Positions 42,299 through 52,503 are shown, numbered from the stretch's first letter. The stretch: 64,000 bases of DNA from Actinomyces lilanjuaniae (GCF_003606385.1 NZ_CP032514.1:2852001-2916000), one strand, 5' to 3'. Notes: generated by a model not told the origin, from the letters alone. A program made the numbers and translations.

Positions 42299-43629
42299 CC
42301 CTGGGCAGGAGTGGACAGCACTCGACGCAGTAGAGTCTGTGTACGACCGCTTTGTCTCCCCTTAACGGGAGTTGTCAACTCTCTCTATAACCAGCTCCAT
42401 GAGACCGATGATATACCCGGGTATGCGGTAGGAGCCCGCGCATGTGACGGAGCACCGGTGATTGGTGCCCCGTCAATGAACTGAACGGAGGCGGCGCATT
42501 AAGTTATCGTGCCGCCAAGGTCGCCGCCATTGGTGAGACGATTGAGCGGTACTCCGCAGCCTACATGCCAGACGACCTATTCTTTCGCAGCGATGCACCA
42601 GGTACTGCCGACAGTGCGTTCCGGTACGACTGGAACCTATTTCATTCTCGTCAGTACGAGGAGGAAGACTTTCCGTTCGCCCCTCTGACGCCGGACACAC
42701 CTACACTATGGACCTGGGCACGTGATATCGGCACGCAGCAACAGTCAGCGGTTCCTGCCGACCTTGTTTATCTCAGACCCCTCAAGTCCACCGGTGCCAC
42801 CGTAGCATATGCCACCAGCAACGGGGTTGCGTGCAGCCTGACCATGCCAGAAGCCCTTGTGTCGGCTATCCTGGAAGCCTTTGAGCGTCACGCATTCATG
42901 CTCACGTGGCACGCCACCCTGACTCCCCCACTGATCGACGGCCCCACGCTGTTCAGGACGAGCCCCTTCTGGCACGATCATGTCGAGCCCACCAACCTGG
43001 ACGTACGTCTGTTCGCCCTGTCCGAGCTCGTTGGCGTTCCCACCGTCCTTGCAGTGGTACTCAACACGGCTACCGCCTCTGCCCCTATCTCCTTCGGGGC
43101 CGCGTCAGCGCCGACGATATCCCGCGCCGCCGAGAAAGCCACGGTTGAGGCATTCCAGACTCGCGTATGGATCAAGGCTGAGCAGCGTTCTAGAAACACC
43201 ATCAGGTTTGACAGCGACTGGCGCAAGACGATCCACAGTTTTGATGACCATGTGCGCCTGTACGCTGGACCGAACCAGGACCCCCTGTGGAAGGCAATTA
43301 GTTTTCTTACCGACGCCACCGAGGAGGAGCCTCACCCAGAACGCTTCGACCTGCCCTCCGGCCTTGGTCCCAGCGACTCAGTGAAGGAGTTGGTTGCAAT
43401 TGCAAGACGGAGAGACGTCGAACTGTTCAACGTTGACGTCACTTCCCCGGACGTTCGCGACGAAGGGGTCGTGGTGGTGAAGGTCCTCTCTCCTCAGCTG
43501 ATGCAACTCGACGCATCCTACGTTGGCCGATTTCTCGGTAATCCTGCTCTGTACTCCCCTCTGCCGTGGGGGCATGGCTCCGGGGGAGACTTCGACACGT
43601 TGAATCCCATTCCGCACCCATTTCCCTGA
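42291..43629 (+). CDS. YcaO cyclodehydratase of the azole-peptide cluster; N-terminal region disrupted
   Basis: ATG 42291 overlaps the upstream gene. The first piece (WTALDAVESVYDRFVSP) meets TAA at 42363. YcaO-like sequence continues in shifted frames (YNQLHETDDIPG; YAVGARACDGAPVIGAPSMN) until 42481. From there one frame is intact to 43629: GGALSYRAAKVAAIGETIER, EAFERHAF (ATP-site Glu/Arg), and a C-terminal PHPFP, the PxPxP ending of ring-forming YcaO proteins. It converts Cys/Ser/Thr to azolines using ATP. A conventional caller would begin at ATG 42565 and lose ATP-site residues. Confidence 0.85.
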
Positions 43630-43661
43630 CATAGGCGCCAGGCGGGCAGGAGGAGATGACT

Positions 43662-44471
43662 ATGGACGGACCAAGCATCCACAGCGCAAATCTGACAACT
43701 ATTGTGTACGGGGCCGGCGTCCCAGATGCTCTTGACTGCTCCGAGACCTGGTTCGAGGCGTCGAAGGTACGCCGCGAGTCGATGGGGTGGGACTGCCCGG
43801 GCATCCAGGTGCTGCAGAACTCTCCCGCACTGCAAGAAATCTCTTCCCGTGGTGCTAGAAGCTACGACCACCTTCCAAGGGTAAACCTCGGCGCGCCAGA
43901 GTATCCTGTTGCGGCCCTGGGGCAGGTCCTACTCGACCGAAGATCATCAGACGTATTCCTCGGCTCCATGACCTTGAAGCAGCTTTCGGGCCTGCTGCGG
44001 TACGGAGCAGGGATGACTGACGTAAAGGGCAGAAGCAGCCACCTACGCACTACGCCGTCGGCAGGTGCGCTACACCCTCTGGACCTGTTCTTCTACGGGC
44101 GGCACGTTGATGACCTCCAGGAAGGCGTGTACTATTACTTGCCACAAGAAAACCAGGCGGTCAAGATCGCTACCTCACTGGGGGATGCAATATCCTCCTC
44201 ATTTTTCGACGCGGCCGGATCCTCGGACAGCGCGGTCATCATTCTCATCGCGTGCTCCTTCTGGCGCACGCGGTTCAAGTACGGACACAGAGGGCTCCGA
44301 TTCTGCCTCATAGAGGCTGGGCACATGGCTCAGAACTTCCTTCTGCTGTCCACCGCCTACGGACTTCCTTCTCGCGCTCTTGGAGGATTTGTCGACGACG
44401 AGGTCAACGAACGCATACCTTCTCTCAACGGAGTCGACACGGCACTGCTCTACGCACTCGCCATCGGCTAG
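43662..44471 (+). CDS. SagB-type FMN azoline dehydrogenase
   Basis: 269 residues, starting at the second of two close ATGs because GGCAGGAGG is best spaced for it (43656 is possible). Nitroreductase-fold motifs: DRRSSDVFLGSMTLKQLSGL (FMN phosphate Arg), TPSAGALHPLDLFFY, GVYYYLP, and CLIEAGHMAQNFLLLSTAYG. This is the B protein (PznB-like) that oxidises azolines to aromatic azoles. No Cys/Ser-rich insert. Intact, downstream of ycaO by about 30 bases. Confidence 0.9.
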   Translation: MDGPSIHSANLTTIVYGAGVPDALDCSETWFEASKVRRESMGWDCPGIQVLQNSPALQEISSRGARSYDHLPRVNLGAPEYPVAALGQVLLDRRSSDVFLGSMTLKQLSGLLRYGAGMTDVKGRSSHLRTTPSAGALHPLDLFFYGRHVDDLQEGVYYYLPQENQAVKIATSLGDAISSSFFDAAGSSDSAVIILIACSFWRTRFKYGHRGLRFCLIEAGHMAQNFLLLSTAYGLPSRALGGFVDDEVNERIPSLNGVDTALLYALAIG

Positions 44472-44508
44472 TGCCCTATATTGTCAAGCAGGTAGAACAG
44501 GAGGAGCG

Positions 44509-45414
44509 GTGACCCACGGATACGATACCGTTGTCGAGACGCAGGGACTGTCGAAGAAGTTTGGTGACGTCACAGCGGTGTCTGACGTCAGCTTTGAGGT
44601 GACACGCGGCAGTGTCGTCGGAGTCCTCGGCAGGAACGGTGCCGGCAAGTCCACGCTGGTTTCCATGCTGGTCGGACTGACGCCTCCCTCCTCAGGCAGC
44701 GTTCAGGTACTGGGCGGCGATCCTCGCGCAGCACGCTCACGCAGCAGGCTGGGCGTTGTTCCGCAGGACGTTGCCTTGCCGGGCAACCTCACGGCATACG
44801 AGCTCGGCTCCTTTGTCGCCGCCCATTTCCCGTCAACCACCCAGCATTATCGACAGGTGCTTCACTCCTGGGGCATTGAGGACTTCTGCTCCACAAGAAT
44901 CGGGAGGCTGTCCGGTGGACAGAAGCGACGCGTTGCTGTCAGCCTGGCGTTCGTCGGGAACCCCCTCCTTGTTGTTCTCGACGAGCCGACCACGGGCCTG
45001 GACCCCGAGTCCCGGCGCGCTATGTGGAACAGGATGCGTGAGGAGGTTAGCAAGGGAATGACTGTGATCATCACCTCTCACTACCTGGAGGAGATCGAGT
45101 ACCTCAGCGACCACATCCTCCTCATGGAGGCGGGCATGCTGATCGAGAACCGCTCGATCTCAAGCTTCCTGGAACTCAAGAGACAGGCGCGGGTCTCCTT
45201 CAACTCATCCGTCTCTGTGGACCAGGTCCACAGGGCGATCGGCCAGCAGGCAGAGATTGTTGCAGGCCGTCACTCCTTTGAGGTCAGGAGCCAAGACACC
45301 GACGCAGTCGTACGTGCACTTGTGCATGCCGGTCTTGATTTCCAGGACCTGCGTGTTACCGGGTGGAGCCTTGAAGACGTTCTTATGGAACGAATGGAGG
45401 AGCAGGATGCGTAG
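44509..45414 (+). CDS. ABC transporter ATPase of the azole-peptide cluster
   Basis: 301 residues from GTG 44509 (ACAGGAGGAGC upstream). Walker A GRNGAGKST, Q-loop VVPQDVAL, signature RLSGGQKRRVAVSLAF, Walker B LLVVLDEPTTGLDP and H-loop TSHYLEE are intact. It belongs to the DrrA/CcmA-like drug-exporter group. With the following permease it should export, and give immunity to, the mature peptide (PznG/PznH role). Confidence 0.9.
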   Translation: MTHGYDTVVETQGLSKKFGDVTAVSDVSFEVTRGSVVGVLGRNGAGKSTLVSMLVGLTPPSSGSVQVLGGDPRAARSRSRLGVVPQDVALPGNLTAYELGSFVAAHFPSTTQHYRQVLHSWGIEDFCSTRIGRLSGGQKRRVAVSLAFVGNPLLVVLDEPTTGLDPESRRAMWNRMREEVSKGMTVIITSHYLEEIEYLSDHILLMEAGMLIENRSISSFLELKRQARVSFNSSVSVDQVHRAIGQQAEIVAGRHSFEVRSQDTDAVVRALVHAGLDFQDLRVTGWSLEDVLMERMEEQDA

Positions 45415-46177
45415 CCGCAGCGGCGCCGGTAGCCAGAGGGCGTCTTCCGGCGTCCTGGCAGCCCATCTGCGAATGGTCCTGATCGACACGTTCCGTGAGC
45501 CCACGGCACTGATCGGGAACGTCCTTATCCCAGTCGTGTGCTTTCTCTTCTTTGTGCTACCTAACAGAAGCGTCGTCCAATCGGCAGACGCCGCGACCGA
45601 GGCAACGCTCCAACTCACAAGCATGCTGGGGTTCTCCACCTGCCTGTTCGGCTACTCCGTGTCTGTGGCTCAGGACCGGGACACCGGATTCGGCCTCTAC
45701 CTCAGAACCCTCCCCATAGGGCCGGTCCCCCGGTTCCTTTCAGTTGCTGCTGGGGCGCTAGCCGTCACGGTTGTCGGGGTTGTGCTTCTGTGGCTGCTTT
45801 CATTGGCCACAACCGCAGCCCGTCCATCACCATCCCTTGCTGCCGGGTTGGCAGCCCTCATCGTCACGATGGTTACCTGGGGCCTGTTCGGGGCCACACT
45901 CGGACAGGTCGTCAATGTCAAGACAGTCATCACCGTCGCACAACTGGTCTTCTTATCCCTGGCCTTCGCTGGGGGCATGCTGGTGTCGCCCGACTATATG
46001 CCAGAGGCACTGGACTCAGTCAGCACGTATCTCCCCTCACGTGCCTCGCGAGACCTGGTGTGCAGCCTGGGCAGCGGGCAGGGAGCCAGCACGACAACGG
46101 TGGTCATGAGCATTGTCTGGGCACTCGTCTTTGGAGTGAGCAGCGTCCTGGCCACTCGGTTCTCTCAGCGTCGTTAG
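45407..46177 (+). CDS. ABC-2 type permease of the azole-peptide cluster
   Basis: 256 residues. The start overlaps the ATPase stop by 8 bases. Six hydrophobic segments; LPIGPVPRFLSVAAGALAVT and the VFLSLAFAGGMLVSPDYMPE loop before the last helices are typical of ABC-2 drug permeases. Forms the membrane half of the exporter. Confidence 0.88.
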   Translation: MRSRSGAGSQRASSGVLAAHLRMVLIDTFREPTALIGNVLIPVVCFLFFVLPNRSVVQSADAATEATLQLTSMLGFSTCLFGYSVSVAQDRDTGFGLYLRTLPIGPVPRFLSVAAGALAVTVVGVVLLWLLSLATTAARPSPSLAAGLAALIVTMVTWGLFGATLGQVVNVKTVITVAQLVFLSLAFAGGMLVSPDYMPEALDSVSTYLPSRASRDLVCSLGSGQGASTTTVVMSIVWALVFGVSSVLATRFSQRR

Positions 46178-46193
46178 CGTGTATGGAGGCACA

Positions 46194-46913
46194 ATGGCTG
46201 GTGATGGCTATGTTGTCCAGGATGCTGTAGGCCGACCCCTGGAGCCGCACTTGGAGCACGACTTCTACACGGCGCTGCGATACGCGCGCCATACCCAGCA
46301 CGAAGTTGGGCTCAGGTACTGGAAACACAGTGCCAGGGTTCTGGACGTAGGCTGTCAGCTGGGCGCTCTAGGCCAGGTTCTCGCGGACACTCCTCACGAC
46401 TACACCGGCCTGGACATGGACAGTAGCGTCCTGGCGTCCGCCCAGGCCAGCCTACCGGCTGCACACTTCCTTCAAGGAGATGTGGAGAGTCCTTCCGTCA
46501 CGAGGAACGGAACCTACGACGTCGTTGTCTGCAGCCTCGTCATCGGTCTGCTAAAGAACTGGCGACAGGCGTACCTGAACATGATTCGACTGACAAAGCA
46601 GAACGGTCACCTGTTCCTTGTCGACCTGCTGCGAAACCCGTGGCACCGGCCTCCAGGCGATCACTCAGTACTGCCGTACATACAGGAGCAGGTTGCGAGG
46701 TCACTAACCTGGCAGGAGGTCGAGGAGCTGGCCCACGCTGCGAGGTCTTGGGCTGGCAACCGCAACGTGCGGCTGCGACGTCTTCTCGACGACGGGACTC
46801 GGCTTGCCCCCGATGCGTCACACTGCGCACAGCCGGACCGGGACGGACTAAGCGTGTTCGAGCTCTGGCTCCATCCAGGGAACCAACTCCCCACGGAGCG
46901 CGACGGTGCGTAG
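46194..46913 (+). CDS. SAM-dependent methyltransferase, predicted N-terminal arginine methylase
   Basis: 239 residues, ATG 46194 with GGAGG five bases upstream. Class I fold: ARVLDVGCQLGALGQVLADT (SAM motif I), DYTGLDMDSSVLASA (acidic loop), LQGDVESP and YDVVVCSLVIGLLKNW. In plantazolicin clusters PznL/BamL dimethylates the core's N-terminal Arg. This core also starts with Arg after leader removal, so the same reaction is predicted. Confidence 0.85.
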   Translation: MAGDGYVVQDAVGRPLEPHLEHDFYTALRYARHTQHEVGLRYWKHSARVLDVGCQLGALGQVLADTPHDYTGLDMDSSVLASAQASLPAAHFLQGDVESPSVTRNGTYDVVVCSLVIGLLKNWRQAYLNMIRLTKQNGHLFLVDLLRNPWHRPPGDHSVLPYIQEQVARSLTWQEVEELAHAARSWAGNRNVRLRRLLDDGTRLAPDASHCAQPDRDGLSVFELWLHPGNQLPTERDGA

Positions 46914-47565
46914 CAGACCGGGAGCCTGTAACTCTTCCCTGAACAGCGCCATAACGCTGACAACACGTCTGCTGCACCTGGTTTCCACCGCCGCCGTTCC
47001 GCAGCTGATGATGCGGCTTGGTGCTCAGCACCAGGCGCTGTACTACGACATCCCGACAGTCCTGCTGGCCGCCATCTCTACCGGCACTGGCTGCGGAAGA
47101 ACGCCCCGGCTGAGGGAGTGCAATGCACAACTGGGACATATTCCGGCCGGAGTCGCGTTAGGAGTTACATTCCACGCGGTCAGCAGCACGCTCATCACAA
47201 GGAGGGCTCCACGCTACCGAAAGTGTGTGCCTGATCCCTGGCTCGTACCGACCGCCGTCGCGGAAGAGGTCATCTGGAGGGCTAGCGTGAAGCACACAGA
47301 GAACGCGGCGCTGTCATTGACTAACAGTGTCCTGTTTGGCACTACCCACCTTCACCTGGGAGGCTGGAAAGCCGCAGCACACATGGCGCTGTTCGGCATA
47401 GCGGCAGAACTGTGTGCACGAGCAGCAGGACTACCGACCGCCATGGCCTTCCACGTTGCATATAATATCTCCCAGTTGTCCGCGCAACATGTCGCCAGTA
47501 CCCAGTCACGACGGGGACAGCCTCTGTTGGGCACACACGCGCCAGCGCGTCAGGGCCGAGGATGA
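46906..47565 (+). CDS. CPBP intramembrane metalloprotease, predicted leader peptidase
   Basis: 219 residues, GTG start overlapping the methyltransferase by 8 bases. Hydrophobic throughout. CPBP/Abi motifs: AVAEEVIWRA (EE-x-x-x-R), FGTTHLHLG (F-x-x-x-H) and FHVAYN (H-x-x-x-N). In plantazolicin clusters the CPBP protein PznE is the proposed leader protease. The C-terminus is basic and Gln/Arg-rich. Last gene of the cluster; the gap 47566-47773 shows no gene. Confidence 0.82.
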   Translation: MRSRPGACNSSLNSAITLTTRLLHLVSTAAVPQLMMRLGAQHQALYYDIPTVLLAAISTGTGCGRTPRLRECNAQLGHIPAGVALGVTFHAVSSTLITRRAPRYRKCVPDPWLVPTAVAEEVIWRASVKHTENAALSLTNSVLFGTTHLHLGGWKAAAHMALFGIAAELCARAAGLPTAMAFHVAYNISQLSAQHVASTQSRRGQPLLGTHAPARQGRG

Positions 47566-47773
47566 CGCTGCACACGATTGCCTGCAGCTGTGCAACAACC
47601 CGATGACTGGAGCAGCACTGGATTACCGCAGCCATACACCTTGCCCACACGAGGAGCGCGACGCAGCAGGTTTGCGTTAGTGCCGCACAACCGGCCCATT
47701 ACCGGAAAAAGATCCATCTCGCCCCGCCGGTGAATTCCGACAGTGCCATCTGGGCGCAGAGGTCTCAGTGGCG

Positions 47774-48631
47774 TCAGCCCCTGAGGTCGCGCCGGGAGAA
47801 CGCCCAGCAGCCAAGGGCGATCAGCACCGCGCACAGCGCCCAGACCAGCGCGATACCGCCCCGGCCGTTGCCCGTCGCCAGGGGGCTCTCACCAAAGGCC
47901 CAGTGGTAGGGGGAGGCGACCAGCATCCACTCCAGGGTGGAGCTCGACTCACCGACCGCGTTCAGGCCGTAGCCGAGCACGGCGATACCGACACCGGCAC
48001 CGACGGACCAGGCCCGCCGCCCGGTGAGCGCGCCAACCGCCAGCGCGCACGCCCCAGACAGCAGGCCCAGGCCGGCCCAGGCAACGGTCACTGTCACCAG
48101 GTGTCCCGCCGACAGTGACAACTGTGCGGGGCTATTCAGGGCGAGGATGAGCACGACGCTGACCACGGCGAGGAGGACGATCCGCACGACCAGTGCCACC
48201 ACAGTCTCCGCCACGTACTGCACCCGCCCGACCGCGTGGGCCATCGTCAGCTCTAGGCGGCCGCTTTCCTCCGCACCCGCGATCGAGTACGACCCCCAGG
48301 TAGTCGCGGCTGCGACAACCAGGAGGAAGCCGATAAGGCCAAAGTAGGTGGCCTGCGCGTAGCCCGCACCTGTGGCGATCTGGTCAAAGCCAAGGGTGTC
48401 GCTTACGCCGGCTGGCATGGTGTCGATCATCTCGCGCAGTTCAGGTGTACGCAGCGAGGGGTAGACAGGCAGGTAAAGAAGGATGATAGCCGCCAGGCCG
48501 GCTGACCAGCCCAGCAGCCCGCGCCTGCCCTCCCCGAGCTGGCGCCGCAGGACCGGAACGGCCGTGGTGGCCCGGGCGGGGGAATCTGTGGTCCCAGCAA
48601 AGGCAGTGGTGGCTGATCCGGACGTGGTCAT
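47774..48631 (-). CDS. ABC-2 permease of a multidrug-type exporter
   Basis: 285 residues and about six membrane segments after a Thr/Ala-rich cytoplasmic start. GYAQATYFGLIGFLLVVAAA and AGAEESGRLELTMAHAVGRV are features of large ABC-2 exporter subunits of the TetAB type. The start overlaps the ATPase stop (ATGA). High G+C again, unlike the azole-peptide cluster, so it is probably not part of it. Confidence 0.85.
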   Translation of the reverse strand: MTTSGSATTAFAGTTDSPARATTAVPVLRRQLGEGRRGLLGWSAGLAAIILLYLPVYPSLRTPELREMIDTMPAGVSDTLGFDQIATGAGYAQATYFGLIGFLLVVAAATTWGSYSIAGAEESGRLELTMAHAVGRVQYVAETVVALVVRIVLLAVVSVVLILALNSPAQLSLSAGHLVTVTVAWAGLGLLSGACALAVGALTGRRAWSVGAGVGIAVLGYGLNAVGESSSTLEWMLVASPYHWAFGESPLATGNGRGGIALVWALCAVLIALGCWAFSRRDLRG

Positions 48632-49560
48632 GATGCGTCTCCCGTGTGCTCGTACAGGCTGAGGACGGTCTCCTCCAGGTCAGGCTCCTCAATAGTGAGG
48701 TCGCGCACCGTGAAGCGGGACAGGGACTTGACAAGCGGGTCAGCCTGCCCCCGCAGCACGCCGGAGAAACCGACCTGGTCCTCGCCGATGCTGTGCAGGT
48801 CAAGGTCCTCGAGGTCGTCAACCCGGTCGGGGCCCGCGAGCGCCTCCCGGACCTCCTCCACGGTCGTGCCGCTGAGCAGCCCTCGCACCCGGGAGGTGCC
48901 GGTGAGCCGTAGCGAGGCGATACCACCCTCAGCCACGATCCTGCCCTGGGCGAGCACGGCGGCGAGGTCCGCGCTGTGCTGGATCTCGCTGAGGACGTGC
49001 GAGCTGAGCAGCACAGTCTGGCCGGCCTCGCGCGCCTCGCGCACCAGAGCGAGAAACTCCCGCTGGACGAGGGGATCGAGCCCGCTGGTGGGCTCGTCCA
49101 GGATCAACAGCTCGGGGCGGTGCATGAACGCCTGGATCAGCCCCAGCTTCTGACGGTTGCCTTTGGAGAGGGTACGTACCGGTCGGCGGAGGTCGAGGTC
49201 CAGGCGCTCGGCGAGCTCGTCAGTCACGCCGGGGGCCACCGGGCCGCTGATGTCGGCGAGGTGGCGCAGCAGCGAGGCACCGCTGGTGCGCTCATTCAGC
49301 CTCAGCTCGCCCGGCAGGTAGCCGATACGGCGCCGAAGCCCCGGCCTGGACGAGCGCGGTGCGTGCCCCAGGACTGAGACTGACCCGCTGGTGGGTCGGA
49401 TAATGTCCACCAGCATGCGCAGCACGGTCGTCTTGCCAGCACCGTTGGGGCCGATGAGCCCGTACACCGAGCCGCGCTCGACGGCCAGGTCGATACCGCG
49501 CACGGCGTGGACCTTCCCGAACTTCTTGTGCAGGGACCTGACCTTGATGACGCTATTCAT
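48628..49560 (-). CDS. ABC transporter ATPase of a multidrug-type exporter
   Basis: 310 residues from ATG 49560. Walker A GPNGAGKTT, Q-loop YLPGELRL, signature TLSKGNRQKLGLIQAF, Walker B LLILDEPTSGLDP and H-loop SSHVLSE are present. The signature motif reads SKGN rather than SGGQ, common in drug-exporter ATPases. Upstream palindrome at 49686-49700 suggests TetR-type control. Confidence 0.88.
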   Translation of the reverse strand: MNSVIKVRSLHKKFGKVHAVRGIDLAVERGSVYGLIGPNGAGKTTVLRMLVDIIRPTSGSVSVLGHAPRSSRPGLRRRIGYLPGELRLNERTSGASLLRHLADISGPVAPGVTDELAERLDLDLRRPVRTLSKGNRQKLGLIQAFMHRPELLILDEPTSGLDPLVQREFLALVREAREAGQTVLLSSHVLSEIQHSADLAAVLAQGRIVAEGGIASLRLTGTSRVRGLLSGTTVEEVREALAGPDRVDDLEDLDLHSIGEDQVGFSGVLRGQADPLVKSLSRFTVRDLTIEEPDLEETVLSLYEHTGDAS

Positions 49561-49685
49561 AGTCTCTCTTCCGGGTGAACGAGGGCCGTCAGCGGTTAAA
49601 GGGTGCTGGTGACGATGGGAACGCCGCCGCAGCACCCTCAGTGGTAGAGCGGCTCACGGCACCTCGCCACAAGACACGATTGAAC

Positions 49686-49700
49686 AGGTGTTTAACACCT
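49686..49700. promoter_or_regulatory. Perfect palindromic operator upstream of the ABC exporter
   Basis: AGGTGTTTAACACCT: 7-bp arms around one T, 126 bases upstream of the ATPase start. Such sites bind TetR-family repressors. The gap 49561-49951 holds no regulator gene and nothing else except the nrdF terminator. Confidence 0.55.
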
Positions 49701-49860
49701 TAGAGGCGCCCCGTCCCACTGTCAACCCCTTGCGGCACAACCTCGCAGGAGCGGACCGGGGCCGCCCAGCGGCAGCTGGCGGCACGGCGGGCTTGAGCGC
49801 GATGGGGGATAGCAGACACGCCCCTGACGATGTGCCGCCGGGCGGGCACGCACAGAAGAA

Positions 49861-49888
49861 GCGGCCGCGACAGCAGTGTCGCGGCCGC
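49861..49888 (-). terminator. Rho-independent terminator of nrdF
   Basis: GCGGCCGCGACA and TGTCGCGGCCGC form a perfect 12-bp stem with a GCAG-sized loop. On the minus strand it is followed by TTCTTCTG, 64 bases after the nrdF stop. Confidence 0.85.
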
Positions 49889-49951
49889 AGAGAAGTCCCG
49901 CCCTGGCTCAGCCTCAGACGCAGGACCCGGACGCCCCAACCCGGCCGGGGC

Positions 49952-51025
<1,074 letters not shown>

Positions 51026-51092
51026 TCATCTCACGGCAGCACAGCCTCACAGCCGCTGACCCCGCCCCCGGCAACCGAGGGACAATCACACC

Positions 51093-51845
51093 ATGGCCGA
51101 CTCCTTTGCATCCTCCGCTGTACCACCCCTGACCCCTGACTCCGCCTCCGACCCCTCCGCCCCGTCTCCCCTTTTTCGCACCGGCTCCGCCGAGGCCCTG
51201 CTGCTCGGCCTGGTCGACCATCTGGCTACGGCTCTTGGCGAGGCTCCGTCCCGCCTCGTCGTCGGCCTGGCCGGGGCGCCGGGCTCGGGCAAGTCGACCC
51301 TGGCCACCCGGCTCCAGGACCTCCTGGCCCAGCGTGGTCTCCTGGCCGGCGCCGTCCCCATGGACGGGTTCCACCTCTCCAACGCCGTCCTGGACGCCCT
51401 GGGGCGCCACGACCGCAAGGGCGCGCCCGACACCTTCGACGTGGAGGGGCTCCTCGCCACCCTCGACCGGGTCCGCGCCCAGGACCTCCCGGAGGTCCTG
51501 GCCCCGGTCTACCGCCGGGACCTGCACGAGCCCGTGGCCGCAGGCACGCTGGTAAGCGGGCCGGGGGCCGTCGTCACCGAGGGGAACTACCTGGCGCTGG
51601 ACTCCTACGGCTGGCAGGAGGTGAGGACCCGGATCGACCTGCTGGTCTTCCTGGAGGTGCCCGAGGAGGAGCTGGTGGCCCGTCTGGTCACCCGCCACCA
51701 GGACTTCGGCCGCAGCGCCGCCGACGCCGGGCACTGGGTGCGCACCGTGGACCTGCCCAACGCCCGGCTGGTCGCCTCCTCCGCCTCGCGCTGCCACGAG
51801 GTGTGGACACTGGCGACCACCTCTGAGACGATCCCAGATCAATGA
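51093..51845 (+). CDS. Nucleoside/nucleotide kinase-like protein (YggC/uridine kinase family)
   Basis: 250 residues. P-loop LAGAPGSGKST at about residue 65, then the substrate motif VPMDGFHLSNAVLDALGRHD, and RKGAPDTFDVEGLLATLDRV, typical of the phosphoribulokinase/uridine kinase-like group also seen in fructose-linked FrcK/YggC proteins. TEGNYLALD is the Walker B-like region. Phosphorylates an unknown small molecule. Monocistronic. Confidence 0.82.
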   Translation: MADSFASSAVPPLTPDSASDPSAPSPLFRTGSAEALLLGLVDHLATALGEAPSRLVVGLAGAPGSGKSTLATRLQDLLAQRGLLAGAVPMDGFHLSNAVLDALGRHDRKGAPDTFDVEGLLATLDRVRAQDLPEVLAPVYRRDLHEPVAAGTLVSGPGAVVTEGNYLALDSYGWQEVRTRIDLLVFLEVPEEELVARLVTRHQDFGRSAADAGHWVRTVDLPNARLVASSASRCHEVWTLATTSETIPDQ

Positions 51846-51965
51846 CGCACAACAAATAAAGCGCTCTTTGGGTAACAGACTGCCTCGGGAGGTCGCAAGC
51901 TGTTTGCTGCACACTAGGGTGAGCCAAGTCTGTCGTATCAAATGATCGTCACCCAGGAGGAGACC

Positions 51966-52460
51966 ATGCCTCGCCACCGCCGTGCGGCACTGCTGGCCAC
52001 GTCCACGATGGTGGCAGCCACCGCCGTCGCCGGGTCACTCGCCTCAGACCCCCGCAGCAGCTACTACGCCAGCCTGCGCAAGCCGTCATGGACCCCGCCC
52101 GGCTCAGCTTTCCCTCTTGTCTGGAGCGCGCTCTACACGACCATCGCCGCCACCACGGGTCCTACACTTGCCGAACTGCGGGAGGCCGACACGAAGACGC
52201 AGGACTGGGAGGCCGCAGGCTACCTGTGCGCCACCACGGTCAACCTGGCGCTCAACGCCGGGTGGACCTGGGTCTTCTTCCGGGCGAGGAACCCTGGCCT
52301 GTCTGCAGCGTGGGCCGCTACCCTCACGCTCAGCTCCGTAGGGCTGGTCCAGCGCACCTTCCAGGTCAAGATGGCACGCGGGGTGGCTCTGGCCCCCTAC
52401 GCGGGCTGGACCGCCTTCGCCACGGCACTGTCCACCGCTATCTGGCGGATGAACCGCTAA
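51966..52460 (+). CDS. TspO/MBR-family tryptophan-rich sensory protein
   Basis: 164 residues with five membrane segments. Signature KPSWTPPGSAFPLVWSALYT, then LALNAGWTWVFF. CAGGAGGAGACC precedes ATG 51966; the ATG at 51942 is less likely. TspO proteins bind porphyrins or steroids and act in stress responses. The 120 bases before it show no clear regulatory site. Confidence 0.9.
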   Translation: MPRHRRAALLATSTMVAATAVAGSLASDPRSSYYASLRKPSWTPPGSAFPLVWSALYTTIAATTGPTLAELREADTKTQDWEAAGYLCATTVNLALNAGWTWVFFRARNPGLSAAWAATLTLSSVGLVQRTFQVKMARGVALAPYAGWTAFATALSTAIWRMNR

Positions 52461-52503
52461 GAGGACCGAGAGGACAGGCCTGAGGAGGCCAGCGCCCCCG
52501 AGG

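Noticed and set aside
47774..49560. ABC exporter as part of the azole-peptide cluster
   Set aside because: Opposite strand, higher G+C, own operator and terminator; the cluster already has an exporter.
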